Shown in pieces: positions 8,954-17,840 of a stretch of 64,000 nucleotides of DNA. The notes under the pieces were generated by a model. It searched no databases, was not told the DNA's origin, and was given only the letters and a program-made list of their open reading frames with translations. The stretch's first letter is position 1. The number at the start of each line of letters is the position of its first letter. Source of the DNA: Paenibacillus ferrarius (GTDB lineage Bacteria; Bacillota; Bacilli; Paenibacillales; NBRC-103111); NCBI RefSeq assembly GCF_002027705.1, contig NZ_MBTG01000021.1:1-64000 (forward strand), written 5' to 3'. A program made the translations under genes and the position numbers.

Positions 8954-9322
8954 ATGAGACGATGGATGGTATGCCTGATGCTAGTAAGCTTATTAGGAAT
9001 GATAGGCTGCTCAAAACCTATCGAATTTACCGGGAAAACGGAAGATTGGCGGGTGGAATGCACAGTAAATCCATCCGGAAATGTCAAAGAATATGCGATC
9101 ACGTATATTGGAAAAGACAGTCAGTCAGTTAAAAATGTCAGTTACTCTTTTATGGATAGTGGGAATTTTAATCAAAGCGGCAATAGTGAATCGAACTCGA
9201 AAAATTTGAAAATAACCGGAAAGTCTATCAAAGAAACGCCTTATGTTGAGGAAGATAGCTTTAAACTTCAAATCAAATGGAATGGTAAGGAGGACACGAT
9301 ACTTGTAGTAAAAAAAGGTTAG
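8954..9322 (+). CDS. Small putative lipoprotein of unknown function
   Basis: A 122-residue protein with a lipoprotein signal: MRRWMVCLMLVSLLGMIGC, lipidated cysteine at 19. The mature part is polar, with a serine/asparagine-rich stretch, and looks like a small beta-rich domain. It lies 36 bases after the kinase gene and is probably in its operon, so it could be an accessory sensor or a target of the system. I do not recognise a family. A terminator-like hairpin follows. Confidence 0.75.
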   Translation: MRRWMVCLMLVSLLGMIGCSKPIEFTGKTEDWRVECTVNPSGNVKEYAITYIGKDSQSVKNVSYSFMDSGNFNQSGNSESNSKNLKITGKSIKETPYVEEDSFKLQIKWNGKEDTILVVKKG

Positions 9323-9341
9323 CATCCCGCATATGCACACA

Positions 9342-9379
9342 CAGCCGATTATTGCCCCTAAGGTAGAATCGGCTTTATT
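9342..9379 (+). terminator. Terminator-like hairpin after the lipoprotein gene
   Basis: Arms AGCCGATT (9343-9350) and AATCGGCT (9367-9374), followed by TTATTG. The T run is short. Confidence 0.6.
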
Positions 9380-9423
9380 GTCATGCGATTTTTTAGGCGT
9401 CCAGTGAGGGGAGGAGTAGAGAA

Positions 9424-10346
9424 ATTGACGAAATTAACCGAGTTTTCGATGAAGAATGTTGCGGCTGTATGTATTGTGATTTGGCTGTTGATTGCTGGGG
9501 GATGCTACGCTGCTGCGAACTTGAAGGTAGAGAGTATGCCGGATATTGCCTATCCGATTGTTATTATTTCGACTGATTATACAGCTCCTCCAAAAGATGT
9601 CATGGAGTTGGTTACCAAACCGTTGGAGAAAGCAGTGGCGGGAATGCAAGGGCTCCAGAATGTAAGCTCCCGTTCGCAGGATAATTACTCGCAAATTGTT
9701 ATCCGACTAGAACAAGGCAAGAAACCTGAGGATGTTAAAAAAGATGTGGAAAGTTTGATTGCGAATGTGCGGCTTCCGCAGGGCGCAGAAAAGCCTAGGG
9801 TATTAACGGCGGGGTTCGCTTCTGAACCTATCTATCATTTGGCGCTTTATGCTGAAGAGGGAACGAATCAAACGGAGCTCGATCAGGCTTTCAAAGATAT
9901 GATTTTACCTGGACTAGAGGGCATTAAAGGTGTTGACCATGTTGATTCATTTGGCAATCGGGGGTTTAATGGGCCTCTTCGTTACCGGGGAATCACTCAA
10001 CGTCACTTCTTTGATTGGGTTTCTAATGCTAATCGGCATCGTCGTGACGAATGCCATTGTTCTTATCGACAGGGTCCAGCAACTAGCTCAGCAGGGGCAT
10101 CCGCTGCGCCAATCGTTGGTTGAAGCGGGGATGACACGCTTGAGGCCGATCATTATGACCGCAGGTGCGACCATTATGGCTTTGATGCCATTAGCTCTTG
10201 GTCTATCAAAGGGGACGATCGTATCGAAAGGCTTGGCCGTCGTTGTTATTGGAGGCTTAAGCACCTCGACACTGCTCACGCTCGTCGTTGTCCCTATTAT
10301 GTATGAATGGATTTATTCCATTAAAATGCGTCGCAGGATGGGATGA
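9424..10346 (+). pseudogene. RND-family efflux transporter, internally deleted and frameshifted
   Basis: Remnant of an AcrB/SwrC-like resistance-nodulation-division efflux pump. The first part (from TTG 9424, GGGGAGGAG upstream) gives about 175 residues of RND N-terminus: first membrane helix, VESMPDIAYPIV and a porter-domain start. Near 9945-9965 the reading switches frame to the pump's C-terminal end (AIGGLMGLFVTGESLNVTSL, then TNAIVLIDRVQQL and the last two helices, ending 10346). An intact protein has roughly 1000-1050 residues, so about 700 central residues are missing. It is most likely non-functional; an assembly collapse cannot be excluded from the sequence alone. Confidence 0.9.
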
Positions 10347-10395
10347 GAAAAGAAATATGGCCGATCCCCCTTGCGTGTTAGGCATTTCTTGTTCT

Positions 10396-10790
10396 GAGCC
10401 TGCCATTTTGGCAGTCTCGTCTAACAAAAGCAGGGATGCAGCCTTCTTCGTTGGTTGAGCCTGCTTTTTCGGCAGGCTCAGAGTGGTTGGGCAGCTTTTT
10501 TGCTTCTGAGCCTGCCATTTTGGCAGTCTCGGCTAACAAAAGCAGGGATGCAGCCTTTTTTGGTGGTTGAGCCTGCCTTTTCGGCAGGCTCAGAGTGGGT
10601 TAGGTGCTTTTTTGCTTTTGAGCCTGCCGTTTTGGCAGTCTCGTCTAACAAAAGCAGGGATGCAGCCTGCTTTGGTGGTTGAGCCTGCTTTTTCGGCAGG
10701 CTCGGAGAGGGTCGGCTGCTTTTTTGCTTTTGAGCCTGCCATTTTGGCGGGCTCGAAGCGGGTTAGGCGCTTTTTCGCTTTTGAGGCGGC
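10396..10790. repeat. 112-bp tandem array of seven hairpins (array 1)
   Basis: Seven GAGCCTGC palindromes start at 10396, 10457, 10508, 10569, 10620, 10681 and 10732. Spacing alternates 61 and 51, an exact 112-base period. Odd copies have the form GAGCCTGCC-N5-GGCAGTCTC (last one GGCGGGCTC); even copies are perfect, GAGCCTGC...GCAGGCTC. Linkers are conserved between units (AACAAAAGCAGGGATGCAGCC; GCTTTTTTGCTT). The array fills the space between the RND remnant and convergent sspH. ORFs through it are low-complexity by-products. Confidence 0.93.
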
Positions 10791-10811
10791 CTCGGACTTT
10801 TCAGAGGCCGC
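10786..10811. repeat. Hairpin between array 1 and sspH
   Basis: Perfect 8-base arms GCGGCCTC (10786-10793) and GAGGCCGC (10804-10811). It could act as terminator for the minus-strand sspH gene ending at 10833, though no strong T run follows. Confidence 0.5.
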
Positions 10812-10832
10812 GATGTTCCCTGACGGCGTTTC

Positions 10833-11066
10833 TTAATCCTGCGGGGCAGGACACACCATATGGGCATTCTCTGTTCCATACAATTCGGAAACTTCCACGA
10901 GATTGTGCAAGGGGACTTCCTTTTCGTCATGAGGTTGATCCAAAGGGTAGATTCTAGCAGTTTCCGTGTTCGTATCAACATGTTGGATGTAGATCGGGAC
11001 TCCGTTGAAAGTCACATGTGCCATCGTTGACGAGGTGGCAATTTCTTGGGCGCGCTGATTATTCAT
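10833..11066 (-). CDS. sspH: H-type small acid-soluble spore protein
   Basis: Small spore-core protein of 77 residues, recognised by NNQRAQEIATSSTMAHVTFNG and IYIQHVDTNTETARIYPLD, characteristic of SspH. Bacillus members are usually near 59 residues; this one has a longer C-terminal tail. SspH proteins accumulate in the forespore and are expressed late in sporulation, but I could not place a forespore promoter with confidence. An AGGAGG site precedes the ATG. It sits alone between hairpin array 1 and allB. Confidence 0.93.
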   Translation of the reverse strand: MNNQRAQEIATSSTMAHVTFNGVPIYIQHVDTNTETARIYPLDQPHDEKEVPLHNLVEVSELYGTENAHMVCPAPQD

Positions 11067-11137
11067 AAGTGTGGCCTCCTAATGAGAAGTAGTGACATTA
11101 TTTGCATTTATTCCAAGAAGTATGTGTGCCGAATGAG

Positions 11138-11227
11138 ATGTTATATAACATTACGTTAAATGAGGGGGATTAATCTTGGGTGCGACTAGTTTATTCCTCA
11201 AAACAAATTTAAGGTGAGAATTTGTTT
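11138..11227 (+). promoter_or_regulatory. Two palindromes in the sspH-allB intergenic region
   Basis: The 341-base gap between sspH and allB contains a perfect 14-base palindrome ATGTTATATAACAT (11138-11151) and an inverted repeat AAACAAATT-N9-AATTTGTTT (11201-11227). Either could be an operator for the allantoinase gene or the spore gene. The rest of the gap is AT-rich with no recognisable gene. Confidence 0.4.
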
Positions 11228-11407
11228 CGATATACAAATATCATGCTGATTCATGTTAGATATATTGACGTTCATGACGAATAGGGATTACGATCAGGGT
11301 AAAAACAACACGATCAAGGAGATTATGAGCGGCGGAGAAAGCGACGATCCTTCGTTGATAGAAGCTGAATTCAAGTAAGATTTCTTAAGACAACAGGGGT
11401 GAACGGA

Positions 11408-12796
11408 ATGGCTAACCACTTTGACTTGATCATTCGCGGAGGCTCCATCGTTCTTAGAGATGAAGTTCGCATGCTGGATATAGGTGTTAAGAGCGGCAAG
11501 ATCGTGGCATTGGGTGAACAGATTGGAGAGGATGCCGAGACGATCGTGGATGCGCGAGGCATGACGATGATGGCAGGAATGATAGATGTTCATGTTCATT
11601 TGAATGAACCAGGACTTGGGATTTGGGAAGGCTTCGCTTCGGGCTCGGCAGCTTTGGCGGCGGGAGGATGTACGACCTACATGGATATGCCTCTAAACGG
11701 TGTCCCACCAACCGTTACGCTTGCGGCCATGCAGCAAAAGCTGGCAACAGCTGAAGCGCAGTCTCACGTGGATTATGCACTATGGGGCGGCCTCGTTCCA
11801 GGCCACTTGGATGACTTGGAAGCCCTGAATGAAGCGGGGGTTGTCGGATTCAAAGCGTTCATGTCTTCACCTGGCGAGCCGGGGGAGGAAGCTTTCTCCG
11901 AGGAGGACGATCGTACCTTATGGGAAGGGATGAAGCGGATTGCTCGCTTGAATCGTGTGCTTGCCATTCACGCCGAAAGCGAATCGCTGGTCTCGCAATT
12001 AGGAAGAATTCGCCAAGTAGAAGGAACGGTTTCCGCCAAGGATTACTCGTCTTCAAGACCGATCCTGGCCGAGTTGGAGGCTGTGAATCGCGCTTTGTTT
12101 TATGCCGAGCAGACCGGATGCCCGTTGCATTTCGTTCATATTAGCAGTCCGGCAGCCATTATGGTCATTGCCAAAGCCAAAGAAAGAGGCGTTAATGTGA
12201 CTGTGGAAACGTGTCCGCATTATTTGGCCTTAACTAGGGTTAATTTGGAGAAGTTTGGTCCGAAAGCCAAATGCGCGCCTCCGCAGCAAAGCAAGCAAGA
12301 GCAGGATATGCTCTGGCATGTGCTTCGGTTAGGTTATATTGATATGATATCGTCGGATCATTCCCCCTGCCTGGGAGATTTGAAATTGTCAGACAACTAT
12401 TTGGAAACATGGGGAGGCATAGCTGAGGCGCAAAGCTCACTGGAATTGATGCTGGATGAAGGTCATCTGAAGCGCAAAATCCCGCTAACACAACTGACCG
12501 AAATGCTGTCTTACGCACCGGCCAAACGATTCGGGCTGCATCCGCGCAAAGGCGAAATTCGCATAGGGGCTGATGCCGATCTCGTCATGATCCAGCTGAA
12601 TAAGGCTTATGAATTGACAGATGAGCAGCTTCTCGATCGGCATAAGCAAAGCCCTTATGCGGGGAAGACCTTTTCCTGCAAAGTCGCAGCCACATGGAGC
12701 AATGGGAATCTTGTTTATGAGAAATCAAGCGGCGTACAGCCAGTGAAGATGGGAAATTGGCTGAGCGGCAGCCAGCTAGTTGATGGCTCCGCTTGA
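11408..12796 (+). CDS. allB: Allantoinase (cyclic amidohydrolase)
   Basis: Opens the ring of allantoin to allantoate in purine breakdown. The 462-residue protein has the amidohydrolase pattern: first metal histidines in IDVHVHLNEPG, the carboxylated lysine region GFKAFMSSPG, later ligands around AIHAESES and HFVHISSP, and the last aspartate in SSDHSPC. GFKAFM and DHSPC favour allantoinase over dihydroorotase. ATG 11408 follows AGGGGTGAACGG. No other ureide genes are visible in the window, so allantoate must be handled elsewhere or the substrate differs. Confidence 0.88.
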   Translation: MANHFDLIIRGGSIVLRDEVRMLDIGVKSGKIVALGEQIGEDAETIVDARGMTMMAGMIDVHVHLNEPGLGIWEGFASGSAALAAGGCTTYMDMPLNGVPPTVTLAAMQQKLATAEAQSHVDYALWGGLVPGHLDDLEALNEAGVVGFKAFMSSPGEPGEEAFSEEDDRTLWEGMKRIARLNRVLAIHAESESLVSQLGRIRQVEGTVSAKDYSSSRPILAELEAVNRALFYAEQTGCPLHFVHISSPAAIMVIAKAKERGVNVTVETCPHYLALTRVNLEKFGPKAKCAPPQQSKQEQDMLWHVLRLGYIDMISSDHSPCLGDLKLSDNYLETWGGIAEAQSSLELMLDEGHLKRKIPLTQLTEMLSYAPAKRFGLHPRKGEIRIGADADLVMIQLNKAYELTDEQLLDRHKQSPYAGKTFSCKVAATWSNGNLVYEKSSGVQPVKMGNWLSGSQLVDGSA

Positions 12797-13645
12797 TTCA
12801 GGCAGCATAGCCATGAAGGTGCTGAGTGAGCTGCTCACGAAGGCATCTTTTCGGGTAATGAATTCCGTATGGATACGACGATAGCGATGGGGTATTTCAA
12901 AAGTACGAATCAAACCTTCCGCCTCATGCTTACGAACAACAGCTTTGGGCATTAGGGAGATACCTAGCCCCGCAGATACCCCGCCAATAATAGCTTCCAG
13001 CATACCGAATTCCATCATGATGGGCTGCGTGTTACCGATGGATTGAAGCCACTGTTCCAACACATCCCGATAGGAGCAGCCTGAACTGAAAACAAGGATG
13101 GGCTTCGCCAAAGCTTCTGTAAGATCGGCCACATTAGGGCCAGCTGCAATGACTAATTCCTCTTCAAAGGCAGGAATGGATACCAGCTCGGGATGTGTGC
13201 ACGAGCAGCCAATGAAGGCGCCATCCAATTCATAATGGAGTACTTTTTCAATTAAAAATTGCGAGTGGCCTGTTGTTAGAGAGAGCTGGACATTCGAATG
13301 CTGCTCGTAGTAGCAAGCGAGCAGTTTAGGCAATCGAACGGCTGCGGCAGTCTGCGTAGATCCAATCAGAAGCGGGCCGCTAGGTTTCCCTGAGGACGAA
13401 AGGGCGAGGAATGCTTCATCCAGCAATCCGACAATTTTATCTGCATAGGCAAGTAATGTTTTGCCGCTTGAAGTTAATGACATGCCACGGTTATGTCGGT
13501 AAAAAAGTACGGTTTGCAGTTCCGATTCAAGCTGTCTGATCCGAGCTGTGATGTTGGATTGCACATAGCCGAGCCGCTGAGCGGCCTTGGTGACGGAGCC
13601 TTCACGGGCGACCATTTGAAAAACGCGCAAATCTGGGCTTTCCAT
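12776..13645 (-). CDS. LysR-family transcriptional regulator
   Basis: Regulator of 289 residues. N-terminal winged HTH MESPDLRVFQMVAREGSVTKAAQRLGYVQ, then a periplasmic-binding-like effector domain. ATG 13645 is chosen because AAGGGGG lies 6 bases upstream; the frame extends 20 codons further. Its end overlaps the end of allB on the other strand by 21 bases. It is divergent from the EamA exporter gene at 13772, the usual place for a regulator of such a pump. Confidence 0.9.
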   Translation of the reverse strand: MESPDLRVFQMVAREGSVTKAAQRLGYVQSNITARIRQLESELQTVLFYRHNRGMSLTSSGKTLLAYADKIVGLLDEAFLALSSSGKPSGPLLIGSTQTAAAVRLPKLLACYYEQHSNVQLSLTTGHSQFLIEKVLHYELDGAFIGCSCTHPELVSIPAFEEELVIAAGPNVADLTEALAKPILVFSSGCSYRDVLEQWLQSIGNTQPIMMEFGMLEAIIGGVSAGLGISLMPKAVVRKHEAEGLIRTFEIPHRYRRIHTEFITRKDAFVSSSLSTFMAMLPESSGAIN

Positions 13646-13771
13646 CTCGCAACCCCCTTGTAGATTTTTGGTATCATTCATTGTGATATCCAGTATCATT
13701 AACAATCATTATACATAATAGAAGCCTTCCCTTACAATTAGCTTACTGCTAGGAAATGGAGGGTTTTTTTG

Positions 13772-14659
13772 ATGAATAAATTCAAATATATCTGCCTTAT
13801 TCTAATTACCACCTTTGTTATGGGAGTTGCGTTTCCGGTAGGGAAAATCGGCATGCTGTACGCGACGCCTTTCTTTCTGATGGGGATCCGCTTCGTGCTC
13901 GCAGGAGGCTTGCTGGCTCTGTTGGTTGCCAAAAAGCCACGTCCGCGAGGTGGCAGACAGTGGCTGAAATCAGCTGTAATCGGCCTCTTTCAATCCGCGG
14001 GTGTGATGGGCTGTGCCTACTACAGCATGCATTGGATCACCTCAAGCGAATCTTCGATTATTACTTGTACGAACCCGCTGATCGTCATCGTTCTCGGGAC
14101 TTTCTTGACTGGAGCCAAGTATCGCGGCCGTCAATGGCTTGGTGTTGCGATTGGTTTTGTTGGTGTCGCGATGACCTTCGGGCTCCAAATGAACATCCAA
14201 ATCGGCACTTTCATTGGTTTCGCAGGTGCGGTTTGCTTCGCTTTAGCTACCCTTCTCATCAAGCGTTGGGGTGCTGAGTTCGACATGACGGTCCTTGCAG
14301 CTTATCAAATGCTTGCTGGAGGAATTGTTTTACTTCTATTAAGTGCGTTCACAGAACATGCCTACTTTACATTTACGGGTGCATCTGTTTTAGTCGTGCT
14401 ATGGCTCGTTATTTTGGGCTCCATCGTGCAATTTTCGCTCTGGTTTTATTTGCTTAAGAACGGGGACCCGGCCAAGACGAGCGCCTTTTTGTTTCTTGTT
14501 CCGTTGTTTGGCGTCCTTTCCAGTTGGCTGCTGCTGGGCGAACGAATCGCCTGGTATGTTTCGGCGGGCGGGGCTTTTATTTGCTTGGGCATCTTTTTGG
14601 TGAATTGGGAGTCTCCAAAGGTGGATGCCCATAAGGAGGTCACTTGCTCTTCCTCTTGA
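13772..14659 (+). CDS. EamA/DMT-family permease
   Basis: Drug/metabolite transporter superfamily membrane protein of 295 residues with about ten hydrophobic segments and two EamA halves (first at 10-140, second at 150-285). ATG 13772 has GGAAATGGAGGG upstream. Divergent from the LysR gene, which likely controls it. Such proteins usually export amino acids or small metabolites; the substrate is unknown. Confidence 0.88.
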   Translation: MNKFKYICLILITTFVMGVAFPVGKIGMLYATPFFLMGIRFVLAGGLLALLVAKKPRPRGGRQWLKSAVIGLFQSAGVMGCAYYSMHWITSSESSIITCTNPLIVIVLGTFLTGAKYRGRQWLGVAIGFVGVAMTFGLQMNIQIGTFIGFAGAVCFALATLLIKRWGAEFDMTVLAAYQMLAGGIVLLLLSAFTEHAYFTFTGASVLVVLWLVILGSIVQFSLWFYLLKNGDPAKTSAFLFLVPLFGVLSSWLLLGERIAWYVSAGGAFICLGIFLVNWESPKVDAHKEVTCSSS

Positions 14660-14743
14660 ACTAGCTGAAAATTCACTCCAGATCTGAACAAAGAGGCTGT
14701 TCTCAAAGGTTTTCAACCTATCGGGAGGGCCTTTTTGCTGTTC

Positions 14744-14780
14744 GGCAGGTACTCTTTTAATTCAGTACCTGCCTATTTTG
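14744..14780 (+). terminator. Terminator after the EamA gene
   Basis: Perfect arms GGCAGGTACT (14744-14753) and AGTACCTGCC (14764-14773) with a 10-base loop, then TATTTTG. The remaining ~370 bases up to the S-layer protein gene show no gene or clear motif. Confidence 0.75.
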
Positions 14781-15148
14781 GTTAAGAATTTAAAGCTAAA
14801 TCCTCCCCTATGCGCGTCTTTTCTTTGCAAATTGAGAACTTCTTTCTCTCGCTCTCAACTCCTGGCAACAGTCGGAATTTATTTTGCAATAACAGTTGTT
14901 TCAAGATTGCTTAAATGGAGGATAATTTTTCCTTGTTAAAAAATGGTTGGTAAAACCCGATATATGGATGGAATGGAATCTCGTTTCTTGAAGGAAGTGG
15001 TCATAATTTCAGTAAGGTGCAAAATGCTAGTAAATACAGAGTCACAACAATCAGCTTTTATCGTATGTTTTTGATAGCCATTATCTTTAAGAAATGTTCA
15101 GCTAAACCCGACAAGCACAGAATAACTAGATCTAAGTGGAGGTTTCAT

Positions 15149-17557
15149 ATGATTGCTAGACAAATTACTCGGAAAGTACTTTCGATCGTTCTGATGATGT
15201 GTTTGATGTTCACCTCAATCGGAGTTGTAAATGGTCAAACCATTTATTCGGACATCGAAGGACACTGGGCAGAAAAACAACTAAGAAGCTGGATCTCCCA
15301 AGATTTAATTAAGGGTTATACAGACGGTTCTCTCAAACCGAACAATGAAATTACGCGTGGGGAGTTCATGGTTTTAGTTAACCGTTTGTTTCAATTCAAT
15401 ACAACAACTAGTATAAGTTTCATTGATTTGATAGAGTCCAATTGGGAATATGTAGATGTACAGAAAGCAGTAAAAGTAGGTTACATACAAGGCTATGAAG
15501 ATCAGACAATTCGCAGTTCCGAACTCCTAAGTCGCCAAGAAGCGGCAGTTATCATAGCACATCTATTGAATTTGGCTAACGATGAGAATGCTGCTAATGT
15601 ATTTAAAGATGCATTAACAATGGCATTTTGGAGCAAAGGCGCAATTGGCGCTATAGTATCTAAAAACATTATAGCAGGCTATGAAGACTATACTTTCAAA
15701 CCGCAAGCAAACATTACTCGCGCAGAGGCTGTTGTGATGTTGGACAATGCGAAAACCTTAATGGCTGAGAAGACGCCTACAGATATAAAAGTCACACCAG
15801 AGCCAAAGCCGATACCAGTGCCAGTGCCAGTGTCAACTTCGGATCAAAGCGGAAACGGGAATGATGGTCATGAATCGTCTTCGCCATCGCATCCGATTAC
15901 TACTGGGGTGATCGGAACCGCATCTACTACTACAGCAGGGGCTATTACAACTATGGGTGTAGCGCAAGTTGCAACATTACCAATAAGTCTGGGTGCAACA
16001 GCAGCAGGAACAATTCATGTGACGTTCACGGATGGAACAACACCTGTTGCTGTATACGTATCATTAGCAGGAACAGAGTCTGCTGCTAATGTAGCAGCGA
16101 AAATTGTTTCAGCATTCGGAACTATGATTACAGGATGGAACGTGACTGTAAGTGGTGCGAATGTGCTTTTTACAGCCAATGCTCCAGCAGCGAATAATAC
16201 GAATGTTTCAGTTCATATTGAAAGTGTTGGGATAGGAGTGGGAACGCCAAGCAGTACGATTACTACTCCAGGAACTGCAGCACTTACAGGTATTGCGCAA
16301 GTCGCAACATTAGCGATTTCTAACGGAGCAACAGCGGCTGGATGGATTGTTGCAAAATTTAACGATGGAACGAGGCCGCCTGTGTCTGTAGATGTATCCA
16401 TAGCTGGGACAGAAACTGCTGCTGATGTAGCGATGGGAATTGCAGCCGCATTCGGCACATCATTAAATGGCTGGAATGTAACCGCAAATGGCACGAATGT
16501 TCATTTCACAGCCCAAACACCAGCGATAAATAATACAAGTGTTGCAATAAGTGTATTGGAGGCGTCGGGAGTAGGAGCTCCAAACAGTACAATTACTACT
16601 CCGGGAAATTTAGGCACTAACACGGCACAAGTTGTTACATTGACACTTCCCGGTTCTGAAGCAAGCGGAGGACCTATTGGAGTGAAGTTCACAGATGGAG
16701 TAACATCTGTTTCTGTAAATGTATTGATGCTGGATTTTCCAGAAACAGGAACTCAGTTGGCGGTGAAAATTGCAGCCGCATTCGGCAATTCTATTCCGGG
16801 TTGGAATGTATCAACAGATAGTACGAGAGTACTTTTTACAGCCAATTTTCCAGCAGCGAATAACACGAAGGCAGCAGCAAGGCTATCGGGAGCTGCGACA
16901 GGAATAGGAATGCCAGATAGTACGATTACTACCGCGGGCTCTGTTTCAACTGGGGGTATTGCGCAAGTTGCAACATTGGCGATAGCTAATGGAACAACAG
17001 CGGCAGGAACGATTATGGCGAAATTTACAGACGGAACGACGTCCGTGTCTGCAAATGTATACACAGCAGGGATGGATTCCGCTTCTGCTGTAGCGGCGGG
17101 AATTGCAGCCGCATTCAGCACATCGATTACTGGCTGGAATGTAACCGCAAATGGCACGAATGTTCATTTCACTGCTCAAATACCAGCGACAAATAATATG
17201 GATGTAGCAGCAACTGTTGAGGAAGTGTTAACAGGAGTAGGGACGCCGAGTAGTGCGATTACCACAGCTGGGGTTGAAACAACTGCAGGTGTCGCGCAAG
17301 TTGCAACATTAATAATAAGCAAGGGTGCAACAGCAGCAGGAACACTTCGTGTAACGTTTACAGACGGTATAACACCTGTATCAGTAGATATATCTCTAAC
17401 AGGAACAGAGACAGCCACAAGTGTAGCGACGAAAATTGCTCAAATATTTGGCACATCGATTACAGGTTGGAATGTTGCTGCAAGTGATGCGAATGTACTC
17501 TTTACAGCCAATGCTCCAGCTGCAAATAATACTAATGTAAGTGTGACTATTCAATAG
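15149..17557 (+). CDS. S-layer homology domain protein with five ~110-residue repeats
   Basis: Secreted cell-surface protein of 802 residues. ATG 15149 follows GTGGAGG and begins a signal peptide (MIARQITRKVLSIVLMMCLM). Three SLH domains follow: YSDIEGHWAEKQLRSW, then FIDLIESNWEYV, then FKDALTMAFWSKGA, each ending in a GY-D segment and a hydrophobic helix. SLH domains bind pyruvylated wall polymer. A Pro/Val linker (PIPVPVPVS) leads to five tandem repeats of about 110 residues, with recurring AQVATL, GTxxVxFTDG, AAxFGTSITGWNV, NVxFTAxxPAxNNT and GTPxSxIT. The protein ends inside repeat five. The repeat resembles phage or adhesin-like beta domains but I do not recognise a named family. Confidence 0.88.
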   Translation: MIARQITRKVLSIVLMMCLMFTSIGVVNGQTIYSDIEGHWAEKQLRSWISQDLIKGYTDGSLKPNNEITRGEFMVLVNRLFQFNTTTSISFIDLIESNWEYVDVQKAVKVGYIQGYEDQTIRSSELLSRQEAAVIIAHLLNLANDENAANVFKDALTMAFWSKGAIGAIVSKNIIAGYEDYTFKPQANITRAEAVVMLDNAKTLMAEKTPTDIKVTPEPKPIPVPVPVSTSDQSGNGNDGHESSSPSHPITTGVIGTASTTTAGAITTMGVAQVATLPISLGATAAGTIHVTFTDGTTPVAVYVSLAGTESAANVAAKIVSAFGTMITGWNVTVSGANVLFTANAPAANNTNVSVHIESVGIGVGTPSSTITTPGTAALTGIAQVATLAISNGATAAGWIVAKFNDGTRPPVSVDVSIAGTETAADVAMGIAAAFGTSLNGWNVTANGTNVHFTAQTPAINNTSVAISVLEASGVGAPNSTITTPGNLGTNTAQVVTLTLPGSEASGGPIGVKFTDGVTSVSVNVLMLDFPETGTQLAVKIAAAFGNSIPGWNVSTDSTRVLFTANFPAANNTKAAARLSGAATGIGMPDSTITTAGSVSTGGIAQVATLAIANGTTAAGTIMAKFTDGTTSVSANVYTAGMDSASAVAAGIAAAFSTSITGWNVTANGTNVHFTAQIPATNNMDVAATVEEVLTGVGTPSSAITTAGVETTAGVAQVATLIISKGATAAGTLRVTFTDGITPVSVDISLTGTETATSVATKIAQIFGTSITGWNVAASDANVLFTANAPAANNTNVSVTIQ

Positions 17558-17617
17558 CGGTAGAGTGAAAAACTGGCAGCGATGCGTAGGTAATTGATTT
17601 CTCAGGCTCGAATGATT

Positions 17618-17663
17618 AAGCGGCTGAACACAAGGATACCCGAGTGTTTAGCCGCTTTTTTTG
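17618..17663 (+). terminator. Terminator after the SLH protein gene
   Basis: Perfect 14-base arms AAGCGGCTGAACAC (17618-17631) and GTGTTTAGCCGCTT with G-U/T-G tolerance at one position, followed by TTTTTT. Confidence 0.93.
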
Positions 17664-17719
17664 TATGTTGCTGTGATTATCGCGGAACAATGCAATGTTG
17701 CTAATCTCTTCGTTTGTCT

Positions 17720-17815
17720 GTATATATTCAAATAATAACAAAAACAAAAATATTTATTCAAAAATAAACAAATATATGATATGATGAATCCATCAAAAAC
17801 AAACACATATTCATG
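17720..17815 (+). promoter_or_regulatory. rha operon promoter region with A-rich repeats
   Basis: A possible promoter is TTCAAA (17757) 17 bases from TATGAT (17780). Around it repeat AACAAAAACAAAAA, AAAAATAAACAAA and CAAAAACAAACA, candidate sites for the DeoR-type regulator encoded in the same operon. The repeats are plain; the assignment is inference. Confidence 0.4.
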
Positions 17816-17840
17816 GGAAGTAAACATTAGGAGGATACTT

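Noticed and set aside
10455..10957. Overlapping ORFs of 75-92 residues in array 1
   Set aside because: They read the 112-base repeat in different frames, giving the same FRQAQ- and FWQS-type peptides, and lack ribosome sites.
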